Assembly: GCF_009727055.1 (NCBI RefSeq)
Contig: NC_052349.1
Location: forward strand, 30,421,682 to 30,485,681
Origin: Benincasa hispida
Taxonomy: Eukaryota > Streptophyta > Magnoliopsida > Cucurbitales > Cucurbitaceae
Length of the DNA stretch: 64,000 nt
Direction: 5' to 3'
Shown here piece after piece: positions 23,412-34,800 of this stretch. The notes beneath the pieces were generated by a model that saw only the letters and a list, made by a program, of their open reading frames with translations, did not search any database and was not told the origin of the DNA. Position 1 is the first letter of the stretch, and each line of letters starts with the position of its first letter. Made by a program: the position numbers and the translations under genes.

Positions 23412-25488
23412 TGAAGGAAATTGGATATGAGGATTTTCATGAGCAACAGAATGATCGTTCTAAAATTTCATTCGTATTTGAACATACACAATTACAATCA
23501 AGAAACGGAAACTAACCGGTCATGCATACAACGAAATTATACCATGTTTTTCTATAAGATCAAGTAAATTACATACCTTTGAAGACTCATCTTCAAACAC
23601 CCTTGATCACAAACGCTCAAACAATCAGCAAAACAACAATCATGAATGCTCGAATACTTCGACCACACCACAGCATGATCACAACGATCTCCAAGACCAC
23701 GAACACAGCGAACGACCTCCAAAAACCTCGAACTATGTCGAGTTGAGTATGACACCACCACAATGGCTACCTTGGTATTCTTGGTGCGAGAACCTAAAAG
23801 TGTGGGCTCTGTGTGGACTTGGTTAGAGGACGAGACCGGAGAAAGAACAATCATGTAAATGATTGATCAAGTGGGAGATGACAAGGTCTATCGTATAGAC
23901 GATGCCCAATCGTTTAACAAAAGCTATGCGATTGTTTAGCAAAAGCTTTGCAATCGTTTAGCTATTAGCCAGCTGAGTGAATTATCGTGTAGTGTCACTC
24001 CGCGATCATTTGGTCTCTCTTCAGTTATCATTTAGTGAATCTCATTCACTTGACAGCCAACCGTGAGTAATTCCAAGAATAGAAAATCTCTTTTCAACAA
24101 CTACTAAATTTAGGAAAACATTTTTCCTTTTATCTCATGGTTACCATGAAACTACCAATAACCTCCAACTCAATTGGTTATTAGAGAAAAAGATATAATT
24201 ATCCAATAATTAATATTATTATAAATATATATGATAACCAACTTACCATACTATATTTATAATCTATAGTTTTAATATTTCATCTCATGAAACATATAAA
24301 CCATGGTTCTTTTTCTATTTCATGGTACTTAATATAAATCTCATTTACATTAATCCTCCACTTGATGTATTTCATACATCACATCGATCATATCATATAT
24401 AATCGAATGACCTTTTGTCAATTTGAACATTTCAAATCAACACCAAGAACTGATTCTCAACTTGAATCCATTGAGCTACCAAGGGGATCTTATGGACCTG
24501 TAGCTCAAAGCTCCAATGGTACGTGAATAACTGACTAAACTCTTTTGTCACGGGATCCATCATCCGTTAACTGACAGGCACTTCACTAAAGACCGATAGC
24601 TGAACTCTCCTTACCGCAGATATATTATGTGTCCATATCAGCCAATCAACAATGGATAACCCTTCACAGATCGCTCGTAAGTACAGTTGGGCCAATAACC
24701 GTTATGCCCCTGTAGTTACATCTAACTTCTTAAGTACCACTGATCCCTCTATTGAACATAAGTCATAGTCCTACTATAACTGAGTTCTCTTTTCCAAAGA
24801 GAAGCTGTGGTCACTATGTTCAAGACCCGGAATCAGCCCTTAATGGGGCAATTTATCTACTTACCCCTACTTCGGGGAAGGATTGAATTCCATCTTGTGT
24901 AACTGAGTTCCTAGTTCCCAAATCAGAAAAGTCCTTAAAAAGGTAGGCATGTTGAGTTGGCAATCTGGCCACTCTCACTCATACTAATCAAAGGACCACC
25001 CTCAAAGGCAGAAGTTCTCAAAACATTCAGGATTGAGGTCATGTCACCTATGGTCGTTTAGGTGAGATGTAAGTCTCCAGTATCAACAACGTTATATATA
25101 GAGACTAGTCATCTCGTGGCCCGGTCTTATACAAACTCTTTGTATAGAACACCTCTGCTCACATGTTTCTACATGAATGGTGAAGATTTACCATCTGTAG
25201 TAGTTCACATCACTTACAAATCTCTACAAAGTGGACCGTATCCATAGTGTCACTAGGATCAGGTATCCCACCTTAATCCTTATATTACAGACCTATTTAG
25301 GTTATCACTTAAGGCATGATCCACTTGTATATCTCATATACATACTTAAGTTTACATACAATAACCATGGAGCTTTGTTTATTGGATATGAGTAAATGCC
25401 AAATAAAATAACTCTTATTTTATTCATAACAAATTGTATATATTACAAACTACGAGATTCCGTGAGAATTAGGACACCAATCTCAACA
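23412..25488 (-). mobile_element. Solo LTR inserted in gag, minus orientation (insertion A)
   Basis: Read on the minus strand it starts TGTTGAGATTGGTGTCC and ends CCAATTTCCTTCA (TG...CA), 2077 bp. It is bounded by a perfect 5-bp target duplication: AGGTA at 23407-23411 and at 25489-25493. Removing it rejoins gag across the duplication (GIKPRT / FEKLVIHAHD). It has no coding interior and is homologous to insertion B over much of its length. It also carries the ACGATTG-type motifs (23880-24010). Confidence 0.9.
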
Positions 25489-25493
25489 AGGTA

Positions 25494-26488
25494 CGGGGCT
25501 TTATTCCCTGCAGAATACAGAGGAGTCCCCAGTGCATACCTTGAGTACACATTTCCACAGCAGATAATCGGTGAGTTAGTCTTTGCAGTCCAGACTCAAG
25601 AGTCTCCATCGGTTGATGTAGTTTGACCGCCTTTTTGTTGCTTAGTGTTTGTCAGCTCCATCATGCTGGCGGTGCATCTAGTGCTATAGAAGCGATTCAA
25701 GAATTCTTTTCAAGTTGCTCCCAGCTGTCGATCACCTCAGGCTCTAGGTCCGTGTAACAGTCAAAAGTGTTTCCTTTGAGGGTTCTGACAAACTGCTTGA
25801 CCAGTAGATCTCCTCTGGTTCCTGCGTTCTCGCACGTTTCCACGAAGTGGACAATATGCTGTTTGGGGTCAACCTTGCCGTTGAATTGCTAGAACTTTGG
25901 AGGTTGATACCTAGCCGATATTCTTAAGTTGTCGATTATCTTGGAGTACAACTTGGAATACATGAAAGAGGTCTGAGCCGGACCTCCATACTAAGCTGTT
26001 ATCGAGGTCATGATCATGTCCTGTAGTTGACTGTTGCAATTAATTTTCTTGCAACACAGTTTTCCCTTTGTAAGTTGCTTTGATGGCAAGTGCCTAGCTT
26101 GATTCAGCAGCCTTTCAGACTGCATCTTCTCCCTCAGGGCGGCAATCTCATGATCTTGCTCCTTCATGGCTTTCATTAGGAAATTTATCTTCCTTTCTAT
26201 TTCCGTCATGGCTGCCTCGGTTGTTACATCTGCCAACATGACAGAAATCTTCTCTGGGCGTGATTCTCTTTTCGACTTATTGGGGGCAGAAGTAGAGCTG
26301 TCAAACAAGAGATTTTCCTTGATGACAATCCCGCCTTTAGGGGACTTTTTCATCCACCTTAGGATGTCATGCACGACGACAGAACTTTGCTTCTCTTGCA
26401 TAACTTCCTTTGAATGGCTGTGGGTGATAGGTCTCATGTAGGAGTCGCTTGCGAAGGATGCTTTAGATGCGGCTTTCCTAGATGCCAT
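25494..26488 (-). pseudogene. N-terminal half of Gypsy gag
   Basis: The minus-strand start codon at 26488 opens with MASRKAASKASFASDSY, followed by a coiled-coil-like region (MTEIERKINFLMKAMKEQD, EIAALREKMQSE). After an in-frame stop near 25991 the match continues: GGPAQTSFMYSKLYSK, then PKQHIVHFVETCENAGTRGD, then LEPEVIDSWEQLEKNSLNRF (capsid-type Retrotrans_gag region). It ends MELTNTKQQKG and reaches the insertion A boundary as LQGIKPRT. At least two stops interrupt it. An upstream in-frame ATG at 26557 exists, but the family normally starts at MASRK. Confidence 0.85.
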
Positions 26489-26550
26489 TGGGTTGCTCAG
26501 ATGTTGTGAGAGAGATGAGAGGTAGAGAGGTCCCATTGGACATGCCAATT

Positions 26551-27220
26551 TGTTCACACGAGGTTTCCAGAAAAACTTGTTTCGTGGAGTCGAACTTGGG
26601 TTGGTGTTGGTGTTGATGTTGATTTGATGCGATGTGGTTCAATCTCTAGTACTTGATCTTCTGATTCTTCTCAGTTGAATGAATGTGCTTGACTTGAATA
26701 AGAAAATCACTGAACGTTTTTGAAGTAGAAGTCTTGAAAAAGTCTTTGTGTCTTTAAGGATCTTGTGTCTTCAAGGAGCTTCAGGAGTCTCAAGAGTTTT
26801 CTACTTGTCAGTGAATTCTCTCTGTACTCTCTGAATGTAGAATTGCTACCCCCCTGAAATGAGAAGAGTTCCTCTATTTATCGACTCTCTAATGGGCTTC
26901 ATGGGCTTGGGCCAGGTTGGCCCATGGGTTTGGGCTTAGGGCCCAATTAATTGAATTTAGGCATACTTTGGCACTAAGGCTCAAATTAAGCCCATTTTTT
27001 GGTGTAACTAGACCAAAACCCAAATTATAACATCAAATTGGGTGAAATTAATTTTACTTAATCCAACGCCTGTGACGAAAACACAAAATTTGTCTTCAAC
27101 CTCAATTTGGGACATATGTCAACTCTTAATTGGTCATAAATTTGATGATTTTGGAATTTCGTCATTAATTTAATAAATAACGTGGTGATCCGTGATTGTT
27201 CCGAAATTTCTGCTCTAACA
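26551..27220 (-). repeat. 5' LTR of the Gypsy-type element
   Basis: 670 bp, plus-strand ends TGTTCACACGAGG and GCTCTAACA. It is followed by ATTGT, the right target duplication. The length difference and visible substitutions against the other LTR show the insertion is not recent. Confidence 0.88.
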
Positions 27221-28826
27221 ATTGTCATACTATTTCTGTCCATTTATATTATATTGTAAGAAGAAATAGATATTAATGTTAAATTTTAGCGAACATGGTT
27301 TCTATCCGTGCAATGACGACAATTTATCATTAAATAATGAAGAAAAAAAATTCTACTGGAGAGATCTAAATTTGAATTCGATAACAACATTTTAAAGTAC
27401 GATAAAAAATAGAAGCTAAAGGATGAAACCATTAACAAAGAATAGAAGCTCAAGGACGAAAATATTAAATGAAGGGAATTTTAAAAGGGATAAAATTAAA
27501 AGTACAATGATAAACAAAAAATTGCAAATTTGTTCATAAAATTAAAATTTAGTCTTTATTAGTTTATAATTAAAATTTGATCCCTATGTTTGATAAAAGT
27601 TTTATAAATAGAAGTTTATAAATAATTCCTTTAGTGGAACTATTTATAAAATTTTTATACCATACGTACTATTTATGAAGTTTTATCACATCATAGAGAC
27701 TAAATTTATAAATTCTAGGTCTGTTTGATAGTCAACTCAGATATTGTTTCATGATTTCAACTCAAATTCTGAAAAACAATTTTTTTATGTTTTCAGTGTA
27801 TCCAAATTTTGAATTCAAAATTTTAAAATACAAAAATATATTAAAAATGATAAAAACAATAACAATTATACTATTTCATGTTATAGACTCAATCATTTTT
27901 GTTAAACTTAAAATATATAATATATTACATATATTATATGATATTACAAAACAATGATTATACAAAAATTTTAACATAAAACAAGTTAAAAAATCAATTA
28001 GTAGTGGCTTATTTCAACCTAGTATTTAATAAGTAACTAAATGTATTTTCAATCATATTGAAAGATTTGTTTAGATTAGAATTTAATTTCTGAATTTGCT
28101 ACCAAACACATATTTGAAAACATGAAATACAACTTTATTTTTATTGAATCCCTTGTTTTCACATTTCTGTTTTCAAGTTGCCTACCAAAAGACCCTTAAC
28201 TTTCTCCAAATCATAGTGAACAAACTTACAATTTAACCTAAAATACTTAACAAGTTTAAATTTAACCAATATGCTCTAATAGAAAAAAAATCATTTATAT
28301 TTAGAGTCTAGATCACAATTATACTAGAAACACAATAAATAGTTTAGTGGTTAAACACCAATTACTATTCCAAAAATGGGATTGGCACATGTTTAACACA
28401 GAATATGTATCACTAACAATTAAGGGCAGCAATTATTGAGATAACTATAAGTAGAAACCAAATAAGACATTTGTGGCAACAAGACAGTAGAACACCCTGG
28501 GTCAAACATTCAACTAACTATTAAGATGGATAATGAGTCAAAAAAATTTACATCAATGCCCTAAACCAGAACCCCAGCTAATCAATATGTAGCCTAGCCT
28601 TTATTAAGGTTTAAGGTTTTTGAAATAAAATAAAATAGAAAAGGGAAAGGGGGTGTAGAAAAAAGAAAAAGAAAAAAAAAAAAAAACTGAAGAACTTTCC
28701 TTTTTCCTGTTGGCTGCAAGCAATGCAAATTCAGTATAAGGTGAGAGATCCCACAGATGAGGAGAATGGGTTAGCATCTTTGAGGGAAAACAATGACTGT
28801 GATGTGTGTTAAGGTATCCTATTGTC
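27221..28826. other. AT-rich intergenic DNA downstream of the ATX gene
   Basis: No protein-coding gene is recognised. It contains the 3' UTR of the ATX-type gene (left of 28827, length unknown) and the MITE at 27718-28195. A purine-rich tract lies at 28630-28690 (GAAAAAGAAAAAAAA). Confidence 0.6.
27718..28195. mobile_element. MITE-like element
   Basis: The left end GGTCTGTTTGATAGTCAACT pairs with the reverse complement of the right end, GGGTCTTTTGGTAGGCAACT (15-16 of 20 positions). The 478-bp interior is non-coding. The terminal sequence type (G-rich start then TTTGGTAG) is common among plant Harbinger- or hAT-derived MITEs. No clear target duplication was seen, so the superfamily is open. 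Confidence 0.6.
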
Positions 28827-31800
28827 CTAATTCATGAACTTCCGACAGTTTGGAGCTTTACATAAACACGGGACTTTGAACTCATCGGGTTCGTCCGGAT
28901 CGAACAAATAATCATACCTGTCAAATCCAAACAACACTCTTTGATTTAGAAATCAATCAGAATCCATCCATGAGCGAGCATGTGCATGTGTGAGTGTGTG
29001 TATGTGTACGAGAGAAAGAGAGAGAGACGTTAGCTCTTCGCCAGCAGGGACATTAGCCTTGGCAATGAGTACAATCCGACTTTCGTCGTCGCCCACACTC
29101 ATGATCCTTGCATAGCAGTTTGGCATACACTGCATGGAGAAATTGAGACAGACGTTTACGGTAAACAAAACATCAGTCCTCTAAATTCAAGCATTAGCCA
29201 CAATTAGCAAAAGTTAATTAAGCTAGGCTGAAACAACTTACTGAATGGTTGATCAAGCGTGCTATATTTCCTTTGTCGGTGGCATCGACAACTACTTCTT
29301 CACTGATCTTAAAAAGCTGCCAGAAATATCACGAGTCAACAACAGTATAAGTTGATATACTCTCATCAAAACGATGTATATACTTAAGGATGTCTGGATC
29401 AAGATTTTGTTTAGCCTACGATTGTGAAGCTTTAGATTATATGATAGAAACTTGGGTTTGTGTATTCTATATTTAATTGGTAAGACAGTAGTTTGAAAGG
29501 TAGGTTCCCCTAAACTATACAAATTAACCTTGTGAACCAAATGCATCCTACAAGTGGGAATAATAGTTGATAGTGATCTCATTTTTTCTCATGGTGGTAG
29601 TTGTGGTTGTCATCTACTCATAACATTGTCTTTAAGGACAAATTTCAAATAGCACAAATCATCAAGTGAAAATTTGAAATTGATAAATGAAGGAAGAATC
29701 AACATACATAACAGTCTTTGCCTGCCAATCTGTACCGCGCCTCCCTTAGATCAGCAACAGTACGCCTAACTTGTTCACCGCGATATTCAAGAACCTGCAC
29801 AAAAAAGGGGGTTCAACATCAGTCCAACCATGTAGTGAACATGATTGCTATCATCATGTTAAGAGGCATTCGACAAGTGGGGTGGGGGATTCACATCTAT
29901 GGCTATCTATGGCTTCTCGGTCGTGGGCATATGCCTTAACTTGTTGAGTAATGCTCATATTGACAATCATTATGTAGAGATAAAAAAGAACCAATTTAAA
30001 GATGCAGCTAATCACACCAACTACTGGTATGCAAAAAGTTTTCAAGCTTGCAAAGAAATATCATTCATCTATCTATAAAATTTTACATGCTTTCTCCCAA
30101 TATGACCTAATTGAGCATGGCAATACATCTCATAATGAATAATGTTTAGTAGTTGATGACAAGCAATGACTCATCATGAAGTGCAATTGAACACATCCTA
30201 ACCAGAGGAAAATTCACAAATCAATACATGAGCTTAATATCAACTCAGCTTCACTAGAACATCTAATTTATATGGCTCCATACCATTTCTCCTTCTTGAA
30301 TGTTTCTACGTGCAAAAAGCCCCCATCCATGTATACCAGATCTACCAAAGCATACCCGATCGTTCTCTGTTCTCTGGAATCACACACCGCATATGAGAAG
30401 AAAGTTGGATATATCAAACAAGTAAACTTTCATTCGTAGAAAATGAGAAGGAATTACCTGTAAATGGTGCAATCGATCCCGAAATGAGGAAAAGATCTTT
30501 GGTTCCTCTACCATTGGTAACTGTAACGCAACAAAAGAAGTAAATATCAACTTGTTCTAAGTGGAAGGGGATCAAAGAACTTCAGTATATACTTAAAACA
30601 AGGATAAACTTTACGCTGAATGTATTAAGACTTCGTAATTCTTGTGAAGGATGATGGCATGGCCCCATCACTTTGTGAATAACCGCTTCCTCAACCGTCC
30701 TCTAGCAACAAGAAAAGTAGTAGAAAGATGCATAAGGCAATGAGTGCTGTGTCATATAAATAACTAAGAGAATGTCACTATAAGAAACTATAAGTACACA
30801 AAATAAAAGAGAAATGAACTTGGCAATCGAAGATCTGAAATTTATCAATCCAAAGCACACCACTTTCAATTTGCTCAAAATTTTCACCTTTATAATTATT
30901 TTAATTGAAACCATCTTTACAATTTTTTCACTTCGTTTATGATTTCAGTCTCCGTATATCCTCCAGATGACTAAGTGCTTTTTTAATTAGTACAACCACT
31001 AAAAGTTGGCATAAGGGCCAAAGGACAACAAATTTAAATATCTTCAAAATCATGAGTTCAAATTTTGATAGCCACCTACCTAAGATATCAAAATTTGTAG
31101 AAATGAAAATTTTAAGCAATCCAACAGTAAATTTGATATGCAGAACATGGACTACCTTCTTCACGCTAGTTGATCTTTTATAAACCTGACACCTTGCAGC
31201 AGAAAATGGCTCAAGTTCAGAAGCTTCAGATACTTCTTCTATTTCCTTTCTGTTAGATGAAATTAACCTTGAACCAGCTCTCTTCTTATTCTGAAGAAGG
31301 CTTTTCGTAGAAAATACCCCAAGAGGAGTTTGTATGATAAGAACAGTATCTGGATTGGGAGCCCTAAACCAAGGTGAAATGATGAAAAATTACATAAAAT
31401 GTGATCAGAAACCAACATTCATGTAGAAACAACATGAGATTTTTCCTACAATTCCAAATCAGAAAGCAATACCTATGATAAGCACAATAAGATACCATTT
31501 TGGTAATTTGTCTACCATTCTTCTCCAGGCAGTGCAACTGGGAAAACACAAACAATTAATTGTATTGGACATCTAGCTTGCTAAAACATTACACGTGAAA
31601 ATGCTCATAATAATGAGTTATGGATTCGGGGGGATACAGCACAAACTATTGTTTCAAATGATATCTATCAGGATTTGTTTCAAATATTCATCCAATTTTA
31701 CAAAAACTTGAAACTTAAAAAAAATAACCAAAATGGTTTGTAAAGCTGCAAGTCAGAGTATTAACAACTTCATACATAAAATTTCGACACGAAAGAACAG

Positions 31801-34800
31801 CAAGAGAAGATGCATTCAAATATTCAAAAGGGAAAAAAATCTATAGAACGAAAGGAGATGATGCTTTTTGATCAACCAACGGTATAAAACTTGGAAAATG
31901 CAAATAAATTTCCAGTAAGAGGCTAGTGCACTTAGAAATAACTCTATGATAAAAAATGGAGACAATTTATAACTTCAACTACCAACCACAGCACAAATTC
32001 AGAAATAGGAGAGAGTATGCAGGTAGGTAATCATCAGCACTGAACCTCAGACATAGGAAGGTTTAAGGGTATTGTACCATCAAATTACATGTTTAAGAAA
32101 AACAATAAGTGCCAGCACAATTAAGAGTACCTCCATGCAATAGCCTGCTCTTGATGCACACATAGCATGGTAGTAAGTAGAGCACTTGCAGCATTGCATG
32201 CATGAACCGTGAATTTGTTTACAGATTACACAAATCTGGAATTCATGAAGACAAGTATTTAGTGATTAGGAAAATTAAAGGAAAAAGAAAAGAAAGCACA
32301 ATTGAAAATTATAGACATCAAACCTTTACAAAAGAATTTGACGGAATGCTCAAGATACCAAGAGCAGGCTCCATTTTCTCATCACTGGCGAAAGAGACTT
32401 CGGGTCTGAACCAAGCACAGGTAACATGGACCCATAGTGTGTCAACATCGGTGGGCTTCAAGGCACCACCTATGGTATAAAAATTATCAGCAGGAGGGCA
32501 AAGATATCGGTTATGATTCAACATTGAAATCAAAATGTATGATTTGTGCAGGCAGTTATAACTTAAAAGATCTATTCCAAGTGATAGCCAGATAATCACA
32601 AAACTAATTAGCCAAATGATCGGTCAGGATACAAGATTTTGGGAGACTTGAAAGAGATCATAAGAGAAGAACTATATTATAAAGAGAGCTTGTTCTAGTC
32701 CGATGCTCAAATGTAAAGAAAATAATAACAACATCAAATTGAAAACTAGTTTGATCCACAAAATGAAGAAAACAAAACCTTTTACTGGACAGAGGCAACA
32801 TTCCCGCTTAACATCAGGAGTTTCACAAACTTTACAGACCCAAGATGTTAAATCCCGAACATTTCTAGCTCCATAGCATTCTTGATGAACTGCTATCTGA
32901 CATCTGATACATTAGTTCCCACAAAAACGTCAGTGATAATATATTTACAGAAACAGATTTGTTTTGAACAAAGAGATCTAAGAAAACAAGTTATTTCAGA
33001 AGTCCGAATAAACATGCAATTTCTATAGTGAAAAGGAATATGCTACAGAGATTTCAGTAGGCAGACACTTAGTGCCAAGGGAGGTGGAGCCGTTAAGATG
33101 AAAACATAGTCTCTTAAGGGCTAGACCAAATATTTAAAATTTATTTAATATCAACCTCCCAATTTTCCATAATCACAAAGTTGTAATATAGAAAGTATGG
33201 GTTTTTTTAACCTAATATTGCATTTGAATACAGTTTATAAGAAAAATAGTCAGTTTTTACAATACCTGTTGCAGATAATAATCTTATTGTAGTCCCAATC
33301 TTCAACCCATCTACAAACAGCACATCTCTCTGTTGTCCACTTTGCATAAACAGGTTCATATTTCTCTGAGACAGCAAGAACGGTGAAGTTAATTTGGGTT
33401 ATCAACACTTGGTAGGCTACTGTAGCACTAAACACACTATTTTCCTCGACAAAGAATATTACATCTCTCTCAAAAAGAGGAGCAAATGAAAATTCAGGTA
33501 TACCCTGCAGAAACGCGAGCAACTTTTGCCTCCGTTCTTTCATGGAAGGCCGTTTAGGGTGCTTGACAGAAACGACACTTGCATGGTACTCAGCTACTTG
33601 CAGCATCTGCAGGGTCAAGTAATATAATATTCGTTTTTATCTATGAAATAAGGTTATTCATTTTGAAGACCAGAAACCAAGAGGAGGACTTGGTACCTCC
33701 CAAAATGAGATTCGGAAGTAAAGATGCAAGCACAATGCAGCTACTGGGAAATAAAACTAAACTAGGATAGAATGAAATTCATTCCAACATATCTGACCAA
33801 ATTCATAGTATCAGTGAAATTTCTATACAAGTATTCATTGAATAGTTCAGAAAGCTAAAACCTGTATGAGTAGAACAATCAAGTACTACTTATTGTACTG
33901 TTACGAATCTATTATGGTCCCCTGAAAGTCATAGGAGAGGCCATAAGCAACATGCATGAGTGAAACGAAGAGTCACACTTACCCATTGTTCTAGGGATAG
34001 CATGGAACCTTTAACCCTCACACTGGTCTTCCAATTCCTTGACTTAGATCCAGTATGCCGTTCCCACTCACTAAGTGCTTGTTTTTCTGTACCACAAGAA
34101 CCACACTTGCACACAACTCTGCAAAGAAACAGAAAAGTGAACTTGCATTATGTACGCTTACAGAACGAGAGAGGGAGAGAGAGGGAGAGAGAGAGAACTA
34201 TAGTAAATCAATATAAGCTTACAGGTGAAGGCTTGGAAAATAAATGCCTTCCACACCATTGCAGAGCACAGTAACTTTATTTGCACGAATCATTCCATCA
34301 TTACTTGTCTTCCCTCTGTAAGGAAAACTAACAATCATCAGAAATTATGAATAGCAGAACCTACCTATTTCAGTATAACATAATTAACACAAAAGCAATA
34401 GTTGAACCAAGTAATAATATAACCAAAGATATTTTTAAAAAATTAAAATAAAATAAAAGCTATCTTGAATTACTTGATTTTCGGCCGCGATTTTTCTGAG
34501 TCTGATAGTTCAAAATCAAACTTTGCTTTGCACGTAGGGCAGAAATAATCAGTACTTCCCAGATCCTGAAAAAACAAAATTATTTAGCTGTGGAAAGATC
34601 TCACAGAGAGAGAGAGTGAGAGAGCATAACGAACAAACCTTGAACAGGTTGCTTGAAATTTTGTCACACTCTGCATGCACCCATACTTTACAACCATCAC
34701 AACGAACCTATCACACAGAAAATTTGGAATATAAATTAGATTGACATCATCTTTAAGTACAATGATAAAAGTCAAATCCATAGTTCTGCAGCATGTTCAC

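Larger units (their letters stand above)
11696..27220 (-). mobile_element. Gypsy-type LTR retrotransposon, reverse transcriptase and integrase not found, carrying two nested solo LTRs
   Basis: Two similar LTRs (11696-12298 and 26551-27220) both start TGTTCACACGAGGTTTCC and end in AACA. The flanks are ATTGC and ATTGT, a 5-bp target duplication with one mismatch. Gag reads on the minus strand, so the right LTR is the 5' LTR. A purine-rich tract (GAAAATGGGGCA) next to the left LTR fits the polypurine tract of that orientation. Gag, a zinc-knuckle-like segment and an aspartic protease are recognisable but broken. No reverse transcriptase, RNase H or integrase was found. About 4.1 kb of the 15.5 kb is nested solo LTR. 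The rest toward the 3' LTR is mostly non-coding arrays. Confidence 0.88.
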
